This document shows positions 7,546-15,103 of a stretch of 64,000 nt of DNA, piece after piece. Every line of letters starts with the position of its first letter. Position 1 is the first letter of the stretch. Origin of the DNA: Caulobacterales bacterium (GTDB lineage: Bacteria; Pseudomonadota; Alphaproteobacteria; Caulobacterales; Caulobacteraceae); NCBI GenBank assembly GCA_019510435.1, contig JAEKKJ010000016.1, positions 248,001 to 312,000 of the forward strand. The letters run 5' to 3'. The notes below the pieces were generated by a model. That model had not been told where the DNA came from. It did not search any database and saw only the letters and a list, made by a program, of their open reading frames with translations. Both the position numbers and the translations under genes were made by a program.

Positions 7546-9918
7546 TCACGCGGCGTAGAGCCGCTCGCTAAGTTGCGCCACCGCCTCGCGCAAGCGCTCT
7601 GGCCCGCCGAACCGCCGGGCGATCTCGCTGGGGTTGCCGAAGTTCGACACGGGCGCGACCTTGAGCGCGGCCGGAAGGGCGAGTTGGTCGGGACCGCCCG
7701 CGGCGTACTTCTCCAGAAGCGCGTCGAGCACCGCCTTGGCTTCTTCGCCGTAGCGACCGAACAGGTCGGGCTCGGCCGAACGCAGGCGCTCCGCGCGCTC
7801 CCGACGCGTGAGCATCGGAGCGTTCCAGGCCAGATGGCACAGAAGGTCGAACGGGTCATCGTCCGGCCTCTCCGCTTCGGCGAGCAAGGCGCCCAAGTCG
7901 ATGCCGCGTTCAGCCAGCGCTTCGATGACAGCGGCGCGTTTGTCGGCCATCGCCCATTCCGCGCGGAAAGCCGCTGGCGTTGCGTAGAGCGTTCGCACCT
8001 TCTCGCCCGTCCAGTCGGTGAGCTTGCGGCAAGTCAGCCGTTTGCCGTCCGCGTCGAGGTCGTAAACGAGGTGGGCAACCACCTCGACGGCGCCGCCATC
8101 CACGAAGAGCTTGCGCGGCAGGCCGTCGTCGTCGTCGGGAGGCAAGACAACCGGCCCATCGTCGCCGTGCGGGCCGTCGTCCTGCCAGTCGGCGCCTTCC
8201 TCCTCCACCTCGGTCACGATGGCGCCGCTGTCGTCGATCTCGGTGTGGATCGACGCCACGGGGTCGCCGTCAAAGGCGGGGTCGGCGAATTTCTCGGTCG
8301 CGGTGCCGGTGTAATCAAGGATGTTAAACCACAGCTTGCCGTAGTCCTCGCGCAGCCGCGTCCCGCGCCCGATGATCTGCTTGAACTCGGCCATCGAGCC
8401 TACCACGCGAGCCAGGACGATGTTCTTGCAGGTCGGAGCGTCCACGCCGGTGGTGAGCAGCTGCGACGTGGTGAGGATCGCCGGCGTTTCGGTTTCAAGG
8501 TCTTGGAAGCGGCTGAGCTTCCCCTTGCCGATGTCGCCTTCGTCCGCCGTCACGCGTGCGACATAGTCCGGGTGCTTAGCGACGAGATCGCTGTTCAGGT
8601 TGACCAGCGCCTGGCGCATCTCGCTCGCATGGTCCTGATCGACGCAGAAGACGATGGTCTTGGCGAAGCGGTCGGTGTTCTTCAGGAAGTCCGTCAGGTG
8701 TCGCGCGATGGCCTCGGTGCGCGCCCGCAGCGCAACAACCCTCTCGAAGTCCCGCGTTTGATACTCCTCGTCCGGTACGGGCCGGCCGAAGCGGTCGAGT
8801 TCGCCCACGGTTGGACGCCAGCCGACTGCATCCAAATCGGTGACGATGCGATGCACGCGGTAAGGCGCCAGGAACCCATCCTCGATGCCTTGGGCGAGCG
8901 AGTAGGTGTAAAGCGGAGCGCCGAAATAGGCGTAGGTGTCGCGGCTCTCTTCGCGGAGTGGCGTCGCGGTCATGCCGAGCTGATAGGCCGGCTCGAACCA
9001 CTCCAGGATTTCCCGCCACGTGCTGTCGTCGCGCGCACTGCCCCGATGGCATTCGTCGATGATGATCAGGTCGAAGAAGTCCCGGGCAAACTCCTTGTAG
9101 AGGCCGGGGCGGCGCTCATCGCGCGCGATGGCCTGGTAGATCGCGAAGTAGATATCCCGCCCGTGGCTGACATTGCCGCCCTCCAGCTTGAAGCGGGCGT
9201 CCCCGAATGGCGCGAACGTCTTCGCCATGGGGTCATCGACCAGGACGTTGCGGTCGGCGAGGAACAGGATCTTCGGCTTCCGGTGATCGCCGCGCTTGTT
9301 CCATCCGGCGGACCAGAGTCTCCAGCACGTCTGAAAAGCCACGGCGGTCTTGCCGGCGCCGGTGCACAGGTTGAGTAGGACCCTGCGGTCGCCCGCCGTG
9401 ATGGCTTCGAGCGCGCGATTGACCGCGATCTCCTGATAGTACCGCAGCGGTCGTTCCGGGTCGGGGTAGCCGGGTGTCAGCAACGTTGCTGCGGCTGACT
9501 CGCTCGGAAGGCTGAGGCCCGTCTGCTGCCGGCTCCAGAGTTCGGCGGGCGATGGAAAGTCACGGCGCTCGATCTCGGTGCCGGCGGCAAGATCGATCTC
9601 GATGATCTCGCGGCCATTGCTGGCGTAGGCAAACCGAAGCCCGAGCACCTCCGCGTAGTCGCGGGCCTGCTGAACGCCGTCCTTGGCGGAGCGATATTCC
9701 GCCTTGGCCTCAATCACGGCGATTGGATAGTCCGGGCGGTAGCGCAGGATGTAGTCCGCACGCTTGCGCTTACCCCGCCTCGGTTGGCCGCCGACAAACA
9801 GGACGCGTCCATCGGTAAAGGTGCGCTGTTCGTTGATCGCGCACGGCGCCTCATCCCAACCTGCACCTTGCAGCTTAGGGACGATGAATCTGCGACACGT
9901 GTCGGCCTCTGTATCCAC
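7546..9918 (-). CDS. hsdR: Type I restriction enzyme motor/nuclease subunit HsdR (EcoEI-like)
   Basis: HsdR translocates DNA and cuts unmodified DNA at a distance. The 790-residue protein carries an N-terminal PD-(D/E)xK nuclease (Asp55, Glu70, Lys72 in ADYILRY and VIEAK), a helicase motor with Walker A GAGKT (187-191) and DECH box (288-291), helicase motif VI near GRGTRLRED, and a C-terminal region like the EcoEI R C-terminal domain. The short length is normal for EcoEI-like subunits. It is the first gene of the minus-strand R-M operon, so the operon promoter should lie at about 9919-10010. Confidence 0.94.
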   Translation of the reverse strand: MDTEADTCRRFIVPKLQGAGWDEAPCAINEQRTFTDGRVLFVGGQPRRGKRKRADYILRYRPDYPIAVIEAKAEYRSAKDGVQQARDYAEVLGLRFAYASNGREIIEIDLAAGTEIERRDFPSPAELWSRQQTGLSLPSESAAATLLTPGYPDPERPLRYYQEIAVNRALEAITAGDRRVLLNLCTGAGKTAVAFQTCWRLWSAGWNKRGDHRKPKILFLADRNVLVDDPMAKTFAPFGDARFKLEGGNVSHGRDIYFAIYQAIARDERRPGLYKEFARDFFDLIIIDECHRGSARDDSTWREILEWFEPAYQLGMTATPLREESRDTYAYFGAPLYTYSLAQGIEDGFLAPYRVHRIVTDLDAVGWRPTVGELDRFGRPVPDEEYQTRDFERVVALRARTEAIARHLTDFLKNTDRFAKTIVFCVDQDHASEMRQALVNLNSDLVAKHPDYVARVTADEGDIGKGKLSRFQDLETETPAILTTSQLLTTGVDAPTCKNIVLARVVGSMAEFKQIIGRGTRLREDYGKLWFNILDYTGTATEKFADPAFDGDPVASIHTEIDDSGAIVTEVEEEGADWQDDGPHGDDGPVVLPPDDDDGLPRKLFVDGGAVEVVAHLVYDLDADGKRLTCRKLTDWTGEKVRTLYATPAAFRAEWAMADKRAAVIEALAERGIDLGALLAEAERPDDDPFDLLCHLAWNAPMLTRRERAERLRSAEPDLFGRYGEEAKAVLDALLEKYAAGGPDQLALPAALKVAPVSNFGNPSEIARRFGGPERLREAVAQLSERLYAA

Positions 9919-10017
9919 CCAACAACCTTAGCAGCACACACTTCACATTTGCCACCGCCGCCGAGGCGTTCAGCGGATCACCAGCCCTTCCAGCCCTTAA
10001 GCGCATGGCCAGCCTCA

Positions 10018-10112
10018 GCCGTGTCGCTCGCAGGCTGTCAAGGGCGGCTTAGCCGTCGCTCCGCGATGCGCGCCATAGGCGCGCACCCTTGACTGCCTGC
10101 GAGCGACACGGC
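10018..10112. repeat. 95-bp nested inverted repeat
   Basis: Two 27-base arms, 10018-10044 and 10086-10112, are inverted copies with a single mismatch. Between them, TGCGCGCC (10067-10074) and GGCGCGCA (10078-10085) make a second perfect 8-bp stem with a 3-base loop directly abutting the right arm. No T-run follows. This is a strong secondary structure in RNA or a cruciform in DNA; its role is unknown. Confidence 0.8.
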
Positions 10113-10152
10113 CCCCTCTCCACCATGCACTTAAGGCCAAGCCTGCCCGAGG

Positions 10153-10305
10153 CGAGGTGCAAAGAAGGGAATCAAATCAACCTGTTGGCCGAAAGCCCAC
10201 ATCACCAAGCGAAACGCACCTCGCTCTTGACACCTTGATATCGCTGCAATTTCCGCCCCCAAACGACCGGCGCACCTCGCGCCTTTTATCCTGCCGTCGT
10301 TTGGG
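10153..10305. repeat. Two further inverted repeats
   Basis: GCGAGGTGC (10153-10161) pairs perfectly with GCACCTCGC (10216-10224). CCCAAACGAC (10258-10267) pairs perfectly with GTCGTTTGGG (10296-10305), enclosing a small GGCGC/GCGCC stem (10269-10273, 10279-10283). Together with the nested repeat upstream, they make this a dense cluster of secondary structure. Confidence 0.6.
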
Positions 10306-10578
10306 ACTGCGTCTGCCACCGTCCGATTTGTGCGCTTTCCTACGCTGGAGCGCGATGACCTGACCTCGCCGGCAAAGGGACGTGACCGCCCATTGGACGG
10401 GCGACGCTGGCCGCCTCTGAAGCTGCGCTACTCGTCTCTGAGTCCGACGTTTGAGCCGAGCGCGGCGCTCGTCGATGCCGGGTGAGGCCGCCAATGAACC
10501 CCGATCCCGCACGATTCGACCGTCACGCCACCTCGCAGGCTGGCGCACAACATCGCGAAATCGGCGGCTTCAGACCCA

Positions 10579-10603
10579 AACCCCGTCCCAAAACCCCGTC
10601 TCA
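10579..10603 (+). repeat. Right island direct repeat
   Basis: This is a 25-bp copy of the 112-135 sequence with one extra C. It is followed by an inverted GTCTCA/TGAGAC pair (10598-10603, 10613-10618) and then, after 50 bases, the 3' end of tRNA-Arg. Confidence 0.5.
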
Positions 10604-10667
10604 GACGCAATTTGAGACGGAAGCCGGAAGCGGAAAATCCGGAGATATTTGATTTTCCTGAAGAAAA

Positions 10668-10744
10668 TGGCGCGCCCGGAACGATTCGAACGTCCGACCC
10701 TCAGATTCGTAGTCTGATGCTCTATCCAGCTGAGCTACGGGCGC
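10668..10744 (-). tRNA. tRNA-Arg (anticodon ACG)
   Basis: On the minus strand this 77-base gene folds as a standard tRNA. The 7-bp acceptor stem is GCGCCCG/CGGGCGC, the D-loop has AGCTGGATAGAGC, the anticodon loop CTACGAA reads ACG, and the T-arm carries GTTCGAATC. The CCA end is encoded (10668-10670). The ACG anticodon, with A34 deaminated to inosine, decodes CGN arginine codons. Its 3' end faces the restriction island, the usual orientation for a tRNA-linked integration site. Confidence 0.96.
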
Positions 10745-10837
10745 GTCTGGCCTTTCGGCAAGGGCGCGGAACCTAGTCGGGGGCGGGACGGAGCGCAAGA
10801 CCCCGTCCCGCGGAAAAATCGCCGGGCCGGCCCGCCG

Positions 10838-12142
10838 CTAGTGCGGGAACGGCAGCGCCCCGCCGAGGATGCCCTTCTTCAGGATGTCGGCGGCGCTGGG
10901 GCGCTGGGGCGGTTGCTGCGGCTGTTGCGGTTGGCCGCCGCGCGAGGGCGGGGCGCCGCCGGGATAGCCGCCGCGTCCGCCCATGGCGCCAGGCATCTCC
11001 ATGCCCAGGAGGCCGCCGGTGGCCGAGCGGTAGCGGACCTTCACCTCCCACTGGATGTTCCACGGGACCTTGGGGTCCTGCGGCCGCGGCGGATAGGCGA
11101 AGTTCTGCTCGCCGCCATAGGCCACCATCTGCACCAGGCCCTGGGGCATGGCGTCGAGGACTTCTTTGGGCACGTCGCAGGTCTTGGTGGCCGGCCCCAT
11201 CAGGGCCCTGTTGGCCACCAGTCGGGTGATTTCCGAGTTCGACAGGTAGTCCGGCATGGCGAAGGCCGCCGACTGGAGGTCTGAGGAGGTCCACATGACC
11301 ACCGTGTCGTTGCCGCCGCCCACCGCCGTCGCCAGGTAGGCCTGGGCGTTGCCGACCAGGTTCCAGCCGAGCGTGGCCCAGCCGCCGGGCTGCTTGGCGT
11401 TGGTGGTGAGGTTGAGCGGGCCCAGGAAGTCCTGGTCCTCGTCCAGCTTCAGCTTGATGGTCGGGCTGTAGTTGCCCTGGATCGTATGGTCGCCCACCAG
11501 CGAGCCGTTGGACGGGATCTGGGTGCGGGCCTTCTCGTTCGGCCAGTCGCCGTAGGTCTTGTTGCGCCAGGGCGAGGGCGGATCCATGTGGCGGTAGTCG
11601 AAGCCGCGCAGGGCCGCGAGGCCGGCGGGGATCTGGCCCGCCTTCATCTTCGCCGGGTCCATCTGGGCGAAGTCGATCACCAGCGGCTGGCCGGGGCGGG
11701 CATGCTGGCCGCAGCCCCAGAAGATCAGCATCTTGCCCTTCGGCCGCTGATACTCGCGCGGCACCTCCTCGTGCTCGACCGGCGCGGGCTTGGAGGGCTC
11801 GATGTGCGGCGTGAGCAGCGGCAGGCTAGGGCCGGCGCCCAGGCCCTGGGGCGGCAGGTGCTCGGCGCTGGGGGCCGCGTTGGTCTGGCTGGAGCCCAGC
11901 TGCAGGGTCAGGGACTTGGTGGCCCCGCCGCCGGCGCCGCCCATCATGGCCCCCATCATCGCACCCATGCTGGGCCGGCCACCGCCGCCGCCCATGCCAG
12001 GCATGCCGAAGCCGCTCTGGGTGGCCGCGCTCATCCAGTAGACGGCCACCGGCCCCGTCACCTTCTGCGGCGGCTGCGCCGTGGCGGCGGTGGCGGCTGC
12101 CGCCACCCCGGCGGCGAGCGCGAGCTTGAGACCCGGACCCAT
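10838..12142 (-). CDS. Exported hypothetical protein with Gly/Met-rich segment
   Basis: I do not recognise the family. The 434-residue protein begins with a clear signal peptide (about residues 1-22, Ala-rich, ending ATAQ). It has a low-complexity Gly/Met-rich stretch (about 45-75, with GAMMGAMMGG), then a folded-looking middle with WGCGQHARPGQP and several Trp-rich segments, and ends in a Gly/Pro/Gln-rich tail with PQQPQQPPQ. It is probably periplasmic or outer-envelope. It is monocistronic, between the tRNA-Arg and the P1 peptidase gene. The high GC3 typical of the chromosome and a signal peptide in frame support a real gene. Confidence 0.75.
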   Translation of the reverse strand: MGPGLKLALAAGVAAAATAATAQPPQKVTGPVAVYWMSAATQSGFGMPGMGGGGGRPSMGAMMGAMMGGAGGGATKSLTLQLGSSQTNAAPSAEHLPPQGLGAGPSLPLLTPHIEPSKPAPVEHEEVPREYQRPKGKMLIFWGCGQHARPGQPLVIDFAQMDPAKMKAGQIPAGLAALRGFDYRHMDPPSPWRNKTYGDWPNEKARTQIPSNGSLVGDHTIQGNYSPTIKLKLDEDQDFLGPLNLTTNAKQPGGWATLGWNLVGNAQAYLATAVGGGNDTVVMWTSSDLQSAAFAMPDYLSNSEITRLVANRALMGPATKTCDVPKEVLDAMPQGLVQMVAYGGEQNFAYPPRPQDPKVPWNIQWEVKVRYRSATGGLLGMEMPGAMGGRGGYPGGAPPSRGGQPQQPQQPPQRPSAADILKKGILGGALPFPH

Positions 12143-12232
12143 GGAAACTCTCCCGAACAGAACAACCCACGGCGAAGCTATCAGCGGCGTTCGGAGAGCG
12201 CGATAGGCGAACGCGGCGCGTCCGGCCGTCTC

Positions 12233-13291
12233 CTAGTCCGCCAGCGCCTGCCAGTAGGGGACATACGCGTCGGCCCAGGGCTTGGCTTCGTAGACCGCCC
12301 GCGCAATCGCCCGCGCCAAGGTGTCCGCGGCCAGGGCGCCCAGGCGCGCGAGCGTCAGGTCCGATGGATCGGCCAGGGGGATGCGGCCCGTGGCGAGGGC
12401 GAACACCACATCGCCGTCGAAGGGCGCGTGCGCCGGGCGGATGGCGCGCGAGAGCCCATCCTGGGCCATCACCGCCAGCCGCTTGGCCTGGGCCGGCGTC
12501 AGGACAGCGTCGGTGGCCACGCAGGCGATGGTGGTGTTGCGCGCCGCGTCAGGACGCTTGGCCGCGCCCCATTCGTCGGGGCCGGCGCGCAGGCCTGCGG
12601 AGCCCAGGCCGCCGAACTCACCCGCCAGTTCGTAGGGTGCGGCCCAGAACGCGCGGCCGCCCGGCGCGGTCACCGAGCCCCAGCTGTTCACGGCCACCAG
12701 GGCGCCCACCGTGTAGCCATCGGCGCTGACCACCGAGGCCGAGCCGGTCCCGCCCTTGAGGCTGCCGGCCATGGCGCCATAGCCGGCGCCGGCCGTGCCC
12801 AGGGCGAAGGTCTCGCCGGCCGCCTCGATCGCGCGGCGGCCCAGGTCGCGGTGCGGCGGGGCCTCGCCCCAGGCCTTGTCGCCGCCGTTGGCCATGTCGA
12901 AGAGGATGGCGGCCGGCACCACGGGCGAGGGCGGCACGCCTTGCGCCAACCCATACCCCCGACCCCGCGCGCCCAGCCAGGCGACCACCCCATCCGCGGC
13001 CGCGAGGCCGTAGACCGAGCCCCCCGACAGCACGATGGCGTCCACGGCGTCGACCAGGTTCTCGGGCCGCAGGGCGTCGGTTTCCCGGGTGCCGGGCGCG
13101 CCGCCGCGCACGTCGCAGGCCGCCACGGCGCGCTCGTCCGGCAGGATCACGGTGACGCCGGTGCGGGCGCGCGCATCCTGCGCCTGCCCGACCCTTAGGC
13201 CGGCGACGTCGGTGATCAGGTTGCGAGGCCCTGGACCTGGCGCTTTTCCGTCCATAGGTGGAGGTGGCACGACCCGGCGATTGTTGTCCAC
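12233..13291 (-). CDS. P1 family (S58) peptidase, DmpA-like
   Basis: This family includes L-aminopeptidase/D-amidase DmpA and related self-cleaving peptidases. The 352-residue sequence shows the family opening (LITDVAGLRVGQAQD), the segment ATLD-like region replaced by VRGGAPGTRETD, AIVLSGGSVYGLAAADGV (about 86-103) and GGTGSASV (181-188). A possible autocleavage site is Gly205-Ser206 in NSWGSV, by analogy with DmpA. A shorter start at the internal Met13 (13255) is equally plausible because homologues start close to LITDV. The gene is divergent from ggt with 48 bases between starts, so the two may share a control region. Confidence 0.85.
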   Translation of the reverse strand: MDNNRRVVPPPPMDGKAPGPGPRNLITDVAGLRVGQAQDARARTGVTVILPDERAVAACDVRGGAPGTRETDALRPENLVDAVDAIVLSGGSVYGLAAADGVVAWLGARGRGYGLAQGVPPSPVVPAAILFDMANGGDKAWGEAPPHRDLGRRAIEAAGETFALGTAGAGYGAMAGSLKGGTGSASVVSADGYTVGALVAVNSWGSVTAPGGRAFWAAPYELAGEFGGLGSAGLRAGPDEWGAAKRPDAARNTTIACVATDAVLTPAQAKRLAVMAQDGLSRAIRPAHAPFDGDVVFALATGRIPLADPSDLTLARLGALAADTLARAIARAVYEAKPWADAYVPYWQALAD

Positions 13292-13339
13292 GCGCAGCGC
13301 TCGCTATGGTCCCGCTTCCACCCGGGGAGTCCTGCGTCC

Positions 13340-15085
13340 GTGAAGTCTGTTCCGCTGGCGCTTGCCGCCCTCCTCGCCGCCGCCTCCGTCCAAGCCTTCG
13401 CCCCCGAGGCCTTCGCCAAGCCGCCGGCCCATCCCGCCAAGGCCGCGGCGGCCAAGACGGCCCCGCCGGCCAAATGGAGCGGCATGGTGGCCGCGGCCAA
13501 TCCGATGGCGGTGGAGGCGGGGCTGAAGGTGCTGCGCGCCGGCGGCTCGGCGGTGGACGCGGCGGTGGCGGTGCAGGCGACCCTGGGCCTGGTGGAGCCG
13601 CAGAGCTCGGGCCTCGGCGGCGGCGCCTTCATGACCTACTACGACGCCGCCACGAAAAGCGTCACCGCCTACAACGGTCGGGAGACCGCGCCGAAGGCGG
13701 CCACCGGCCAGCTGTTCTACGGCGACGACGGCAAGCCGCTGGACCGCGTGACGGCCATCCTGTCCGGCCGCTCCACCGGCGTCCCCGGCGCGATCGCGAT
13801 GCTGCACCTGGCCCAGTCCGAGCATGGCAAGCTGGCGTGGAAGGACCTGTTCGGCGAGGCCGAGCGCCTGGCCGACGGCGGCTTCCCGGTCCCGGGCCGC
13901 ATGGCCGCCGCGGCCGCCAGCCGCGCGCCCCAGGCGTCCGCCCCCGACGCCGTGGCCTATTTCACCAAGCCTGACGGGACCAAGGTGAAGGCCGGGGAGA
14001 CCATGATGAACCCGGCCTATGCCGCCACCATCCGCAAGCTGGCGGCGGAGGGTCCCAAGGCGTTGCTGGAGGGCAAGATCGCGCAGGACATCGTGGCCAA
14101 GGTGCATGAGGGCGCGATCCCCGGCGCCCTCAGCCTGGACGACCTCAAGGCCTACAGGCCCAAGGCGGGCCCGGCGCTGTGCCGGCCCTATCGCGTCTAC
14201 ATCGTCTGCCTGCCGAACGCGCCGTCGGGCGGCCCTGCGGTCATGGAGGGCCTGGGCATCCTGCAGCGCACGGCCATCGACAAGCACCCGAACGACGTGG
14301 AGGGCTGGTACCTGTTCACCCAGGCCAGCCGGCTGATGTACGCCGACCGCGACCGCTACATCGGCGACCCGGACTTCGTGTCCGTCCCGGTGGAGGGCCT
14401 CTTGGACCCGGCCTACCTCGACGCCCGGGCCAAGCTGATCGGACCCACCGCCGACCCGGCCGCGCCCATGCCGGGCAAGCCCAGGGGCGCCGGGGTCCGC
14501 GCGCCCGACCACACGGCCGAGCCTGGCGGGACGACCCACATGGTGATCGTCGACAAGTGGGGGAACGCGGTCTCCATGACCACCACGGTCGAAAGCATCT
14601 TCGGCTCGGGCCGGATGGTCGACGGCTTCTTCCTCAACAACCAGCTGACCGACTTCTCGTTCAGCCCCACCGACCGCGACGGCGCGCCCGCCGCCAATGC
14701 CCCGGCCGGTGGCAAGCGGCCGCGCTCGTCCATGGCGCCGGCCATCGTGCTGGACCGCCAGCACCGGTTCGTGGCGGCGGTGGGCTCGCCGGGCGGGCCG
14801 TCGATCATCGCCTATAACCTGAAGGCCTTGGTGGGCCGGCTGGACTGGAACCTGCCGCTGCAGAAGGCCATCGAGCTGCCGAACGTGATCTCGGCGGGGA
14901 CGTTTTACGCCGCTGAGGTCGACAAGGCCTCGCCCGAGCTGAAGGCGGGCCTGGCGGCCAAGGGTGTCAAGCTGCAGGCCGGCTTCGGCGCCGAGGGTTC
15001 CGGCTTCCACGGGGTGGAGGTCACGCCCGAGGGCCTTCGCGGCGCGGCCGATCCGCGGCGCGAAGGGGTGGCCAAGGCGCCGTAG
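13340..15085 (+). CDS. ggt: Gamma-glutamyltransferase
   Basis: Periplasmic enzyme that cleaves and transfers the gamma-glutamyl group of glutathione. The 581-residue precursor has a signal peptide (about 1-26). The GGT large subunit follows, with AAANPMAVEAGLKVL and SSGLGGGAF, then the self-processing site before Thr398 in the GGTTH motif. The small subunit includes STVESIFGSGRM-like residues (TTVESIFGSGRM) and a late PGGPSII glycine motif. Length is normal. It is divergent from the P1 peptidase gene, another amino-terminal hydrolase of small peptides, which suggests a shared peptide-scavenging role (inference). Confidence 0.93.
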   Translation: MKSVPLALAALLAAASVQAFAPEAFAKPPAHPAKAAAAKTAPPAKWSGMVAAANPMAVEAGLKVLRAGGSAVDAAVAVQATLGLVEPQSSGLGGGAFMTYYDAATKSVTAYNGRETAPKAATGQLFYGDDGKPLDRVTAILSGRSTGVPGAIAMLHLAQSEHGKLAWKDLFGEAERLADGGFPVPGRMAAAAASRAPQASAPDAVAYFTKPDGTKVKAGETMMNPAYAATIRKLAAEGPKALLEGKIAQDIVAKVHEGAIPGALSLDDLKAYRPKAGPALCRPYRVYIVCLPNAPSGGPAVMEGLGILQRTAIDKHPNDVEGWYLFTQASRLMYADRDRYIGDPDFVSVPVEGLLDPAYLDARAKLIGPTADPAAPMPGKPRGAGVRAPDHTAEPGGTTHMVIVDKWGNAVSMTTTVESIFGSGRMVDGFFLNNQLTDFSFSPTDRDGAPAANAPAGGKRPRSSMAPAIVLDRQHRFVAAVGSPGGPSIIAYNLKALVGRLDWNLPLQKAIELPNVISAGTFYAAEVDKASPELKAGLAAKGVKLQAGFGAEGSGFHGVEVTPEGLRGAADPRREGVAKAP

Positions 15086-15103
15086 CCGGACGGCTGCGGC
15101 CGC

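Larger units (their letters stand above)
9919..10578. other. Gene-poor island end with inverted repeats
   Basis: No convincing gene is seen in these 660 bases: the open frames have no recognisable protein signature. The stretch holds the presumed hsdR promoter (near 9919-9960) and a series of inverted repeats listed separately. It could contain a noncoding RNA or decayed element DNA. Confidence 0.5.
112..10603. mobile_element. Candidate integrative island carrying a type I R-M system
   Basis: A block of accessory genes (tyrosine recombinase, HipB-like regulator, Fic protein, DUF6119 protein, hsdS, hsdM, hsdR) lies between two near-identical direct repeats, 24 bp at 112-135 and 25 bp at 10579-10603, differing by one C. 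The recombinase is the first gene inside the left repeat and a tRNA-Arg gene starts 64 bases outside the right repeat. Genes outside on the right are chromosomal in character. Island status is well supported by content. The exact ends are inferred: the repeats could be recombinase arm sites, with true crossover sites in the tRNA 3' end and left of the window. Confidence 0.6.

Noticed and set aside
7573..9378. A long plus-strand frame opposite hsdR
   Set aside because: hsdR has intact nuclease and helicase motifs on the other strand; the plus-strand frame has no family features.
10018..10112. A CRISPR-like repeat array
   Set aside because: The arms are one inverted pair, not regularly spaced direct repeats; no cas gene is present. 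No CRISPR array was seen anywhere in the window.
10177..10548. A 123-codon minus-strand frame at the island end
   Set aside because: Arg-rich composition, no domain, and it crosses inverted repeats; treated as noncoding.
13304..15010. A long minus-strand frame opposite ggt
   Set aside because: ggt has a signal peptide and the GGT catalytic Thr; the antisense frame has shadow-type composition.
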